Shown here: in pieces, positions 26,329 to 34,303 of the stretch
Layout of the letters: every line of letters begins with the position of its first letter
Position numbering within the stretch: position 1 is the stretch's first letter
Source of the DNA: Alphaproteobacteria bacterium PA2
GTDB taxonomy: Bacteria > Pseudomonadota > Alphaproteobacteria > Caulobacterales > Caulobacteraceae
NCBI GenBank assembly: GCA_002256425.1
Contig: NKIZ01000001.1
Location: 1,199,943 to 1,263,942 of the forward strand
Length of the DNA stretch: 64,000 nucleotides
Direction of reading: 5' to 3'
Notes under the pieces: model-generated
Database searches by the model: none
Told to the model about the DNA's origin: nothing
Seen by the model: the letters and a program-made list of their open reading frames with translations, nothing else
Program-made: the position numbers and the translations under genes

Positions 26329-26938
26329 GCGCGGCGGCGTAGGCGGCTTCCAGTTCCTGGAAACTCATTTCCCCCTCTTTGACCTTGACGCCATTGAACA
26401 TGAAGGTGGGCGTTGAGGTGATCCCGGTGTCAATGTTCGCCTGGACCCGGGCGGTAAGGGCGTCGAGGGCCTTCTGGTTCTGCAGGCAGGCGCCTACGGC
26501 GTCTTCGCTCAATCCTACGGCCTTGCCTGCCGCCATGATCGGCCCGCGGAGGTCCTGGGTTTCATAGATCCGGGCCTGACGACGGAACATGTCGTCGACC
26601 ACCTGGTAGTATTTCGAAGGGGGCACGCAACGGGCGAGCATGAAGCCAGCGACCGCCACCTGCTCCGGGGGCGTTATGAACTCGTGGAGCACATAGGCGA
26701 CCTTGCCGGTGTCGATGTACTTCGCCTTGAAGGCCGGGAAGACCTTGTTGTTGAATTCGGCGCAATGGGGGCAGCTCAGGGATGCGTACTCATCCATGCG
26801 AACCTTTGCCTTTGGATTGCCGAGAATTATGACGTCCGAAGCCGGTGTCGGCGGCTTCCGCGGTGCGGGCTTTTCAGCAGCCTCCGCAGGCAGGGTCAGA
26901 GCGAACAAGAGCGCAAGGCCGAGAGAAAGTGCACGCAC
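26300..26938 (-). CDS. DsbA-family thiol:disulfide oxidoreductase, exported
   Basis: The 212-residue protein has a signal peptide (VRALSLGLALLFALTLPAEA) and a thioredoxin fold with the redox motif SCPHC in DEYASLSCPHCAEF. A helical insertion and the cis-Pro loop TSTPTFMFNG follow, as in DsbA/ScsB-partner or BdbD-type proteins. It probably forms or reshuffles disulfides in the periplasm. The start is GTG at 26938 with AGGA upstream; the longer open frame to 27274 is not protein-like. A lysine-rich tail ends the protein. Confidence 0.85.
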   Translation of the reverse strand: MRALSLGLALLFALTLPAEAAEKPAPRKPPTPASDVIILGNPKAKVRMDEYASLSCPHCAEFNNKVFPAFKAKYIDTGKVAYVLHEFITPPEQVAVAGFMLARCVPPSKYYQVVDDMFRRQARIYETQDLRGPIMAAGKAVGLSEDAVGACLQNQKALDALTARVQANIDTGITSTPTFMFNGVKVKEGEMSFQELEAAYAAALKARPGKKK

Positions 26939-27006
26939 GGCGAAATCCTGTGGTTTGAACCGTTGCAGGACACTGCACGCAGGCGACTTGTCAATCTCAA
27001 GGATGA

Positions 27007-27090
27007 TCAGTGCGCCGTCGTCATGACGGCAATGGCGGCGGCAAGAGTCAGAATTGCGAAGAAAAGCGTGAATACGGCCTTCAGGCCCAT
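27007..27090 (-). CDS. Small single-pass membrane protein, 27 residues
   Basis: ATG at 27090 is preceded by AGGAGCC at good spacing and opens a 28-codon frame. The product is a short N-terminus (MGLK), one hydrophobic helix of about 20 residues, and an MTTAH tail. It lies 68 bp upstream of the DsbA-like gene on the same strand. It resembles the size and layout of regulatory small membrane proteins but I do not recognise a family. The ribosome site and hydrophobic bias support it; conservation has not been tested. Confidence 0.5.
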   Translation of the reverse strand: MGLKAVFTLFFAILTLAAAIAVMTTAH

Positions 27091-27410
27091 GGGAGGCTCC
27101 TACTGTAGGTAGCCCTTCTGCCAAGCGTCTTCCCGTCCTGCATGACGCACTTGGACTAGACCGGGAACCATTGCCAGGCCACGACGATGGGTGTGACCCT
27201 GATCCCACAATCGCATGAAATTTATGCTGCAGTGCGGCATGGGGTTGCGAATCTCTCCTGTTACGGGCATACACAGTTCAACTTCGCCGAAGCCTACGCC
27301 CCAACCTGTCCGGGGTAGGCCCGTCGCGGAGCGCCGCCAGCAAGAGCAGGGGCGCCGAGCGACAACGATGTCTGGGGGCGTTTCGCCCTCGCCACACGGG
27401 ACGCTACTCT
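27091..27410. other. Intergenic region without a supported gene
   Basis: This 320-bp region separates the divergent small membrane protein gene and the SleB-type hydrolase gene and should hold both promoters. I see no RNA gene or convincing protein. A 23-codon frame at 27100-27171 on the minus strand has no ribosome site. Confidence 0.4.
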
Positions 27411-28469
27411 TTGTTAAATAACACCCAAACCCGCGCCGATAGGCGTGCGGTGAGCCGGGCTGTTTTGCTGGGATCTGCGGTCGGACTGGCGCTGGGCGGC
27501 GCCTATCTGGCTGGCGGCATGGCACGCAGCGCGACAGACCACACAAGAGCAACGCGGCTCGCCAGCGCTGCAACAGAGGGCTTTTCAGAAGCTGTGCTGC
27601 TGCGGACGGCAGCCGCCATGGATCCGGGCGTCGTTCGTCTTGCCCGGCCTTTTGACACCCAGGGTTCCGCCCGCTCCAGCGAGCAGGATCGCAAGATGGC
27701 CATTCTCGAGGCCAGCCTGCGACGGCATGAACCTGACAGCGGCGCCATGGACATGCCCCGGGTCCTTCGGGTCTCGTACTCAGCGCCAGCAGCGCCTTTC
27801 CGGCTGGTGGGCGCCCTTGAATCCTCCCGCGAGCTCGATTGCCTGACCCAGGCCGTTTATTACGAGGCCCGTGGTGAATCCGCAGCCGGGCAGGCAGCAG
27901 TGGCGCAGGTCGTTCTGAACCGCGTCCGCAGCCCGATTTTTCCGAAGACGGTTTGCAGCGTCGTCTTCCAGGGCGCGGCGCGCAGCACCGGATGCCAGTT
28001 CTCATTTGCCTGTGACGGATCCCTCCGCCGGGGCCGCGAGCCAGTGGCCTGGCGGCGCGCTCAGGCCGTTGCCGCTGACGCCTTGTCTGGCGTCGTCATG
28101 GCGGCCGTTGGCAATGCGACCCACTATCACAACCTGACTGTGTCTCCGAACTGGGGCGCCAGCCTTCTCAGGGTCGCCCAGGTAGGGTCACACCAGTTCT
28201 ACCGTCCGGGCTACAATGCCGCGCGCGGCCTGGTCGGTGATCTCCCCAACATGACGGCTCAGCCCATGGCGCCGGAGGCCGAGGCGCCTGACCTGCGTAT
28301 GGCGTCCCTGGTTCTGGTGGAGAGCCCGGCCAAGACGGCCGGCGTCGGCGGTCCCATGGTCGCCGGACCTGAGCCGGCTTCTGCGCCGGCGGATCAGAAG
28401 CCCACAGCGGGTGAAGCCGGCAAGGCGCATACCGAGACTTCGCCTCAGCCCGCAGGGTCCTCGAACTAG
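27411..28469 (+). CDS. SleB-type cell wall hydrolase (Hydrolase_2 family)
   Basis: The 352-residue protein has an N-terminal hydrophobic segment (about 16-37), a variable linker, and the catalytic domain at about 140-260. The domain shows LDCLTQAVYYEARGES with the catalytic Glu, AQVVLNRVRSP, PKTVCSVVFQG, STGCQFSFACDG and GNATHYHNLTVSPNW. Such domains cut peptidoglycan glycan strands as lytic transglycosylases or amidases. A 90-residue Ala/Pro-rich tail follows. A paralogue lies at 34304-35458. The start is TTG at 27411. Confidence 0.85.
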   Translation: MLNNTQTRADRRAVSRAVLLGSAVGLALGGAYLAGGMARSATDHTRATRLASAATEGFSEAVLLRTAAAMDPGVVRLARPFDTQGSARSSEQDRKMAILEASLRRHEPDSGAMDMPRVLRVSYSAPAAPFRLVGALESSRELDCLTQAVYYEARGESAAGQAAVAQVVLNRVRSPIFPKTVCSVVFQGAARSTGCQFSFACDGSLRRGREPVAWRRAQAVAADALSGVVMAAVGNATHYHNLTVSPNWGASLLRVAQVGSHQFYRPGYNAARGLVGDLPNMTAQPMAPEAEAPDLRMASLVLVESPAKTAGVGGPMVAGPEPASAPADQKPTAGEAGKAHTETSPQPAGSSN

Positions 28470-29407
28470 CCCCTCGCCATGCGTCGCAGGGCCTGGGGGG
28501 CCTGCCCGTAGGCGCGGACAAAGGCGCGGCGCATGCGCTCGGTATCGCCAAATCCGCTGCTGCGGGCCACCTGGTCCATGGGCTCTGCGCTGCCCTCGAC
28601 CCGTTCCCGGGCGACTTCCAGCCTCAGACGCTCGACCGCCTTTGCCGGCGTCATCCCGGTTTCGGCTGTGAAGGCGCGCGCAAAATTGCGCGGGCTCATT
28701 GCGGCCTGATCAGCTAGGCGGTCCACGGTCAGGGCTTGGGAGATGTGGCTGCGCATCCAGTCGAGCAGGGTGGCGAAACGGCCCTCGGGTCCGCCCATCT
28801 CTATCAGTGCGGAGAACTGGGACTGCCCCCCGGGGCGTCTGTGGTAGACCACGAGCTGCTGGGCCACGCTTCTGGCGACATCCTCTCCGAGGTCTTCAGC
28901 TATCAGGGCCAGGGACATGTCAATTCCCGCAGTGATCCCTGCCGATGTCCAGATTGCGCCATCGCGGATATAGATGCGGTCGGCCTCCAATCTTACCTTC
29001 GGATAGCGACGGGCGAAGTCCACAGACCTTACCCAGTGGGTCGTCGCACGCTTGCCGTCCAGAAGTCCGGCCTGGGCGAGGACATAGGCGCCTGAGCAGA
29101 TGCTGGCTGTTCGTCGGGCGGTCGCGGCCTGTCTTCTCACCCAGGCAATGAGGGTCCTGTCCAGGGCGGCCGAACGGGTGCCTTCGCCACCTGCAATCAG
29201 GATTGTATCGAAGGTCTGCTCGCTCAAAGGCTCGGCAATCATTCTGGCGCCCGAAGAGCTGACGACCTCGCCAGGCGTGACCGCCATGATCTTCTGGACA
29301 TAGGACCCCGGTGCATAAGCCTCCGCGATCTCAAACGCGGAAATCGGCCCCGCAGCATCCAGCAACTGGAAGTCGGGAAAGATCACCATGCCCAGGGAGC
29401 GTGTCAT
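28466..29407 (-). CDS. GlxA-type transcriptional regulator (DJ-1/PfpI domain plus AraC DNA-binding domain)
   Basis: The 313-residue protein has an N-terminal DJ-1/PfpI-like amidotransferase domain (VIFPDFQLLDAAGPISAFEIA, ILIAGGEGT, SICSGAYVLAQAGLLDG). The C-terminal AraC two-HTH domain covers about 215-310 (LTVDRLADQAAMSPRNFARAF and DQVARSSGFGDTERMRRAF). It likely regulates the divergent DJ-1/PfpI gene at 29489, whose product is homologous to its own sensor domain. The stop shares CTAG with the SleB gene. Confidence 0.88.
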   Translation of the reverse strand: MTRSLGMVIFPDFQLLDAAGPISAFEIAEAYAPGSYVQKIMAVTPGEVVSSSGARMIAEPLSEQTFDTILIAGGEGTRSAALDRTLIAWVRRQAATARRTASICSGAYVLAQAGLLDGKRATTHWVRSVDFARRYPKVRLEADRIYIRDGAIWTSAGITAGIDMSLALIAEDLGEDVARSVAQQLVVYHRRPGGQSQFSALIEMGGPEGRFATLLDWMRSHISQALTVDRLADQAAMSPRNFARAFTAETGMTPAKAVERLRLEVARERVEGSAEPMDQVARSSGFGDTERMRRAFVRAYGQAPQALRRMARG

Positions 29408-29488
29408 GTCAGAAAGTGAGGGAAACTTGTCATTTCAGCCGAACCCTATTCGTATCATTGTGCACGCGTCAAATGCGGAGATTGACCC

Positions 29489-30175
29489 ATGAGCCAGCTC
29501 GACATCGTTTTCGTCCTCTACCCCGAAGTGACCCATCTGGACTTCACGGGACCGCATCAGGTCCTCTGCCGCGTGCCCGGCGCCCGGGTGACTGTGGCCT
29601 CCATGGGCGGTGTCGATATTGTCGGCGATGGCCTGACCTTCACTAACCTTTCCGACCTGAGGGAGGTGACCGCCTGCGACATCATCTGCATTCCGGGCGG
29701 TTTCGGGACCACTGCGGCCATGCTGGACGAAGCCTTCATGGCCGAGGTCACCCGGTTGGCCAAGGGCGCCAAGTACCTGACCAGTGTCTGCACGGGTTCA
29801 CTGATCCTGGCCGCGACAGGCTTGATCGGCGGGCGCCGCGCGGCCTGTCACTGGGCCTGGCGCGAGCTCCTGACGCCCTTTGGCGTGATCATTGACGAAA
29901 GCCGGGTGGCCCGTGACGGCAATCTGATCACCGGCGGCGGCGTCACGGCGGGGCTGGACTTCGCCTTTACCCTGGCGGCGGAACTGGCTGGGGAAACCTT
30001 CGCCCAGTCCCTGCAACTGGGTCTGGAATACGCCCCGGCGCCGCCGTTCACCTCTGGGCGCCCTGAAACGGCGCCGCCTGAAGTTCTGGCCGCCATGAGG
30101 GCCGCCATGGATCCGGCGGCAGGAGGGCGTCGGGAGGCTGCGCTCGAAGCAGCGCGGCGTCTGGGACTGGGTTAG
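29489..30175 (+). CDS. DJ-1/PfpI family protein (isonitrile hydratase-like)
   Basis: The 228-residue protein carries DIVFVLYPEVTHLDFTGPHQVL, CIPGGFGTTAAM, and the nucleophile-elbow SVCTGSLILAATGLIGGRRAACHW with the active Cys. This is the pattern of isonitrile hydratases and related thiol enzymes. ATG is at 29489. The divergent GlxA-type regulator shares the same fold, and the 81-bp gap holds TGTCA repeats at 29403-29412 and 29432-29436 that could be operator half-sites. Confidence 0.85.
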   Translation: MSQLDIVFVLYPEVTHLDFTGPHQVLCRVPGARVTVASMGGVDIVGDGLTFTNLSDLREVTACDIICIPGGFGTTAAMLDEAFMAEVTRLAKGAKYLTSVCTGSLILAATGLIGGRRAACHWAWRELLTPFGVIIDESRVARDGNLITGGGVTAGLDFAFTLAAELAGETFAQSLQLGLEYAPAPPFTSGRPETAPPEVLAAMRAAMDPAAGGRREAALEAARRLGLG

Positions 30176-30251
30176 ACGCGCCGCCTATGGACACCGGACC
30201 CTGGCTGAAGTCAGATCATGCAACCCTGATCTCGGGAAAATGGAAGCTCGC

Positions 30252-30677
30252 ATGACTGAAAACGCCAGGGCGCCGCTTGAGGACTATCGGCTGCCCGTAA
30301 AGATCAAGCTGGCCCTGATGTGGACGGCTCTGATGTTCCTCTACATCTATAATGACTATTTCAGCCTCTATCTGCCCGGCACGATCGCTGACATGACGGC
30401 CGGTCGTATGGGCCCGTTGGGTCCTGCAACGCCACAAATTCTGATCGGGGTCTCGATCATGCTAGCGACGCCGTCCCTGATGATCGTCCTCTCGGCTGTC
30501 CTGCCGCCTGTGATCAGTCGATGGCTGAATGTCCTGCTGGGCGGCGTTTACACGGCGATCCAGGCGATGACGTTTCCCGGATCACCCCCGTTCTACCAGA
30601 TCGTGGTCGCCCTTGAGGTCGCCCTTACAGTCGCGGTGATCTGGACGGCGCTGAGGTGGCCCCGAACCCCGAACTAG
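30252..30677 (+). CDS. DUF6326-like small membrane protein
   Basis: The 141-residue protein has four hydrophobic helices and the typical segment VKIKLALMWTALMFLYIYNDYFSLY followed by PGTIADM (seen here in the pieces LALMWTALMFLYIYNDYF and LPGTIADM). The function is unknown. ATG at 30252 follows GGAAG; an in-frame ATG at 30240 is possible. The stop overlaps nadC by CTAG. Confidence 0.75.
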   Translation: MTENARAPLEDYRLPVKIKLALMWTALMFLYIYNDYFSLYLPGTIADMTAGRMGPLGPATPQILIGVSIMLATPSLMIVLSAVLPPVISRWLNVLLGGVYTAIQAMTFPGSPPFYQIVVALEVALTVAVIWTALRWPRTPN

Positions 30678-31519
30678 ACGGCGTCCAGTCCGATATCCAG
30701 GACCGGCGCCGAATGGGTCAGGGCTCCGACGCTGATCACCTGGACGCCTGTCTCGGCAATGGCGCGGACCGTGATCAGATTAACCCCGCCCGAGGCCTCA
30801 AGGGTCACTGCGCCCTTCGCTATCGCCACAGCGCTCCGCAGGTCTTCCAGACTGAAATTGTCCAGCATGACCACATCAGGTCGATGAGGCAGGGCTTCCT
30901 GCAACTGGATCAGGCTGTCGACCTCAACCTCGATCTTTGTCAGATGGCCCGCAAACGCCCTGGCCCGGGTCAAGGCCTCGCCAACACCGCCGCAAGCGGC
31001 CACGTGATTGTCCTTGATCAGGATGGCGTCATCCAGCCCGAAGCGGTGATTGACGCCGCCACCACAGCGAACGGCGTACTTCTCAAGATGGCGAAGGCCG
31101 GGCGTGGTCTTTCGCGTATCCACGATCCGCGCGCCGGTTCCGGCGACGGCGTCCACATAGGCCCGGGTCAGGGTTGCAACGCCAGACAACCTGCCCAGAA
31201 GGTTCAGGGCCGTCCGCTCGGCCGAAAGCAGGGCGCGGGCCTGGGCTGATACCCTCGCCAGGACGGTTCCCGGTTCCAGGAGTCCGCCGTCTTCCACCAG
31301 GGTTTCAAATCGGGCCGATGGATCCATGGCGAGAATGGCCAGCCGGGCGCAGGCCAGTCCGGCTGTGACACCTTTCCCCCGGACGGCGAACACGGCATCG
31401 AGGCGAGCCTCAGGCGCTATGCAGGCCATGGCCGTTATGTCGCCGGCGCGGCCGAGGTCTTCAGCCAGGGCTGCACGGACAACCGGTTCGATCAGCAGGT
31501 CCGGAAGGGGCGCGATCAT
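30674..31519 (-). CDS. nadC: Nicotinate-nucleotide pyrophosphorylase (carboxylating), quinolinate phosphoribosyltransferase
   Basis: The 281-residue enzyme turns quinolinate and PRPP into nicotinate mononucleotide. Motifs are AALAEDLGRAGDIT, LLSAERTALNLLGRLSGVAT, IVDTRKTTPGLRHLEKYAV, GGGVNHRFGLDDAILIKDNH, EVEVDSL, MLDNFSLEDL, LEASGGVNL and ISVGALTHSAPVLDIGLD. The ATG overlaps the nadB stop by 4 bp (ATGA). It is the last gene of nadABC. Confidence 0.95.
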   Translation of the reverse strand: MIAPLPDLLIEPVVRAALAEDLGRAGDITAMACIAPEARLDAVFAVRGKGVTAGLACARLAILAMDPSARFETLVEDGGLLEPGTVLARVSAQARALLSAERTALNLLGRLSGVATLTRAYVDAVAGTGARIVDTRKTTPGLRHLEKYAVRCGGGVNHRFGLDDAILIKDNHVAACGGVGEALTRARAFAGHLTKIEVEVDSLIQLQEALPHRPDVVMLDNFSLEDLRSAVAIAKGAVTLEASGGVNLITVRAIAETGVQVISVGALTHSAPVLDIGLDAV

Positions 31520-33033
31520 GCCGCAAGGCTCTCCATGACGCCGCCCTTCAAGGTTATCAGGGTCCGGGCTGGCGGAATTTGTCCGGGATAGTCGCTGCGA
31601 TAGTGTCCGCCCCGACTTTCCCGGCGCGACAGGGCGCAGGCGGCGACCAGACGTGCAGAGACTAGAGCTCCGCACAGACCATGAACAGCCTCAAGCCTGT
31701 CAATCAGGGCCAGCAGACGAAGCAGGCCGTCCGCATCGCGAAGCACGCCTGCATCGCGACTCATCGCCTGACGCAGGTCCTGGAGGGCGCTGTCAGGCAG
31801 AGCATTGAGCAGGATGCGTTTCAGGCTCTTGGCAGCCGCTGTCGGGATGCGGTTGGCGGCTGCTCGGCCCGCGCGGGACCCGAATACGGCAGCCTCCACC
31901 AGAGAGTTCGAGGCCAGTCGGTTGGCCCCATGGACACCCGTAGAGGCGCATTCTCCCGCAGCGAACAAGCCCGGAAGGGTTGAGGCTCCCTCCGCATCCG
32001 TGACGATCCCGCCCATGTGATAGTGGCAGGCCGGGACCACAGGAATGGGTTGGGTGCGGGGATCAACGCCCCCTGACATGCAAGCTGCAAAGACCGCCGG
32101 GAAGGCCTCGGGAAAGTGATCGCCTACAGCCTGCCGGGCGTCGAGAAAAGCGCCTCGGCCAGCCGCCCGTTCGGCGTGTATGGCCCGGGCCACCACGTCC
32201 CTGGGGGCGAGCTCAGCGTCCGGATGGTAGGCCGCCATGAAGGTTTCGCCGACGCTGTTGATCAGTCTGGCGCCCTCGCCACGCAATGCTTCGGTGGCCA
32301 GGGGCGCAGGATCACGGCCGATGTCGATCGCGGTGGGGTGAAACTGCACGAATTCCGGATCGCCGATCTGGGCGCCCGCCAGGGCGGCCAGGGCCAGGCC
32401 ATCGCCCTGCAGTTCTGCTGGTGTGGTGGTGACGCCATAGAGCCCGCCAATACCGCCGGTCGCCAGAATGACGGCGTGACCGGTGATCTCGATCAGGCGG
32501 CCATCCATCTGGACGACAACGCCGGCGATTGCGCCGGAAGTCTGCTGCAGAAGCCCCCGCAGGATAGCGCCGCTCCGGACTTCAACATGGCCGGAGGAGA
32601 GGACGGCCTTGACCACAGCGTTCATGATACCGCGCCCGGCCTGATCACCCTTCACCCGGGCGACCCTGGCCCGGCTGTGGGCGGCTTCCAGGCTTTGGGC
32701 GAAGTCTCCGTCTTCAGTCCGGTCAAACGGCGCGCCGAGATCCGCCAGGTGGCGGACCGCCTCGGGCCCCTCCGCCGCCAGCAGGGCCGCCATGGCTGGA
32801 TCGACCAGACCGGCACCCGCCTGGACCGTATCTTCGGCGTGCAGGGAAGGGCGGTCATCTGCACTCAGGGCCGCCGCCATACCGCCCTGGGCCCAGGCGG
32901 ATGAGCAGCCCTGGGCCAAAGGCGCGCCGGTCAATACCAGGACCCGCGAAGGCGCGGCCGCCAGGGCGGCGGACAGACCCGCCAGCCCCGCGCCGACAAT
33001 AATCACGCCGTCGAACTGACGCCGTTCGGCCAT
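31516..33033 (-). CDS. nadB: L-aspartate oxidase
   Basis: The 505-residue FAD enzyme oxidises aspartate to iminoaspartate. Seen are the dinucleotide-binding GAGLAGLSAALAAA at the N-terminus, SSAWAQGGMAAAL, HSRARVARVKGDQAGR, ATGGIGGLYGVTTTPAELQGDGLALA (in parts), QFHPTAI, and CHYHMGGIVTDAEGAS. The start codon overlaps the nadA stop by one base, and the stop overlaps nadC by 4 bp. The C-terminal helical domain is shortened relative to the longest homologues but complete. Confidence 0.95.
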   Translation of the reverse strand: MAERRQFDGVIIVGAGLAGLSAALAAAPSRVLVLTGAPLAQGCSSAWAQGGMAAALSADDRPSLHAEDTVQAGAGLVDPAMAALLAAEGPEAVRHLADLGAPFDRTEDGDFAQSLEAAHSRARVARVKGDQAGRGIMNAVVKAVLSSGHVEVRSGAILRGLLQQTSGAIAGVVVQMDGRLIEITGHAVILATGGIGGLYGVTTTPAELQGDGLALAALAGAQIGDPEFVQFHPTAIDIGRDPAPLATEALRGEGARLINSVGETFMAAYHPDAELAPRDVVARAIHAERAAGRGAFLDARQAVGDHFPEAFPAVFAACMSGGVDPRTQPIPVVPACHYHMGGIVTDAEGASTLPGLFAAGECASTGVHGANRLASNSLVEAAVFGSRAGRAAANRIPTAAAKSLKRILLNALPDSALQDLRQAMSRDAGVLRDADGLLRLLALIDRLEAVHGLCGALVSARLVAACALSRRESRGGHYRSDYPGQIPPARTLITLKGGVMESLAA

Positions 33034-34106
33034 CAGATCAGCTCCACGTCGACATGGTGGCGCGCCTTGACCAGATCATACCGCGCCGGAACCAGTGGCG
33101 GCGGCAGGTCGACCATGCGCTGCACGGCCAGTCGCGCCCGCTCGGCTATGGCCGGGTCGACCGTCACTTCATACTGGTCGTGCAACAGGGCCTCGTAGAT
33201 GTTTTCCAGGCTGATCCGCTTCATGTGCGGGCACAGGTTGCAGGGGCGGATGAACTGGGTGTCGAGGGCGTCGGCAGCCACATTGTCGGCCATGGAGCAC
33301 TCGGTGATCAGCACCACCTGTTTGGGCTTCCGCGTCAGGACGTAATCATTCATCGCGGCCGTTGAGCCGGTGAAGTCAGAAGCTTCGATGACCTCTGTCG
33401 GGCATTCCGGGTGCGCCAGGATCTCGGCGCCAGGATAGGCCGCCTTGAGGTCCCTTATGTCATCGGCATTGAAACGTTCGTGGACTTCGCACCGACCCTT
33501 CCAGGCGATGATCTTGATCTCAGTCTGCCGGGCGACATTCCGCGCCAGGAATTCGTCCGGGATCAGGATGACCCGATCTACGCCCCACTCCCGCGCGACG
33601 TGCTCAACCACCTGAACGGCGTTGGCGCTGGTGCAGCAGACGTCGGTCTCGGCCTTAACGTCGGCGGTGGTGTTCACATAGGTTACCACGGGCAGGCCGG
33701 GGAACCGTTGCTTGATCAGCCTGACATCGGCGCCGGTGATGGAAGACGCCAGGCTGCATCCGGCGCGCAGATCCGGGATCAGGACGGTCTTGTCCGGCGA
33801 CAGGATCTTTGAGGTCTCGGCCATGAAGTGAACGCCGGCCTGGACGATGATGCTGGCGTTCGACCGTGCAGCTTCCTTTGCGAGGCCCAGACTGTCGCCC
33901 ACGAAATCGCCCACTCCGTGGAAGATTTCCGGCGTCATGTAGTTGTGAGCCAGAATGACCGCGTTCTTTTCCCGCTTGAGACGGTTGATCGCCTCGATAA
34001 GGGGAGCCTGAACCCGCCATTCCATCGGCGTGATGTGGGTTTTGACCTTTTCCCAGGCCGCATGGGTCGAGGCCTCAACCTCGGGCGTGAACGTCAATTG
34101 TACCAC
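33033..34106 (-). CDS. nadA: Quinolinate synthase (4Fe-4S)
   Basis: The 357-residue enzyme condenses iminoaspartate with dihydroxyacetone phosphate to quinolinate. It has [28 protein letters not shown] and the three cluster cysteines in [27 protein letters not shown] and [15 protein letters not shown] set the start at GTG 34106 because GGAGG lies 5 nt before it. An in-frame ATG at 34118 would place the ribosome site inside the operator palindrome and has none. It is the first gene of nadABC. Confidence 0.93.
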   Translation of the reverse strand: MVQLTFTPEVEASTHAAWEKVKTHITPMEWRVQAPLIEAINRLKREKNAVILAHNYMTPEIFHGVGDFVGDSLGLAKEAARSNASIIVQAGVHFMAETSKILSPDKTVLIPDLRAGCSLASSITGADVRLIKQRFPGLPVVTYVNTTADVKAETDVCCTSANAVQVVEHVAREWGVDRVILIPDEFLARNVARQTEIKIIAWKGRCEVHERFNADDIRDLKAAYPGAEILAHPECPTEVIEASDFTGSTAAMNDYVLTRKPKQVVLITECSMADNVAADALDTQFIRPCNLCPHMKRISLENIYEALLHDQYEVTVDPAIAERARLAVQRMVDLPPPLVPARYDLVKARHHVDVELI

Positions 34107-34119
34107 GGGGTCCTCCATA

Positions 34120-34134
34120 TGCTCACAGTGAGCA
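34120..34134. promoter_or_regulatory. Palindromic operator next to nadA
   Basis: TGCTCACAGTGAGCA is a perfect 7-bp inverted repeat with one central base. It ends 13 bp upstream of the nadA GTG. A second copy of the same half-site palindrome lies 69 bp upstream (centre to centre). The location fits a repressor of NAD synthesis; in alphaproteobacteria NadQ-type regulators control nadABC, but the assignment is inference. Confidence 0.7.
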
Positions 34135-34188
34135 AATCACCCGCCTCAAAAAAGCGCCTGGGATTTTTGTCCTTTGGCGCCGCAGATA

Positions 34189-34203
34189 TGCTCGAATTGA
34201 GCA
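34189..34203. promoter_or_regulatory. Second palindromic operator upstream of nadA
   Basis: TGCTCGAATTGAGCA has the same TGCTC/GAGCA arms and the same 15-bp length as the site at 34120-34134. The pair brackets 54 bp that should contain the nadABC promoter. It may also influence the divergent hydrolase gene at 34304. Confidence 0.65.
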
Positions 34204-34303
34204 AAACTGTCCTGAGGAGATATAAACCTGTGTCTGACGGACGCCAAGACGTTTTTTTGGCCAAGGTCCGGGGCAGTATGGCTGCTCGGTATGGTAAGGC
34301 CAT

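Noticed and set aside
27100..27171. A 23-codon minus-strand frame overlapping the ribosome site of the 27-residue membrane protein gene
   Set aside because: No ribosome binding site and no recognisable sequence bias; kept only as a weak possibility.
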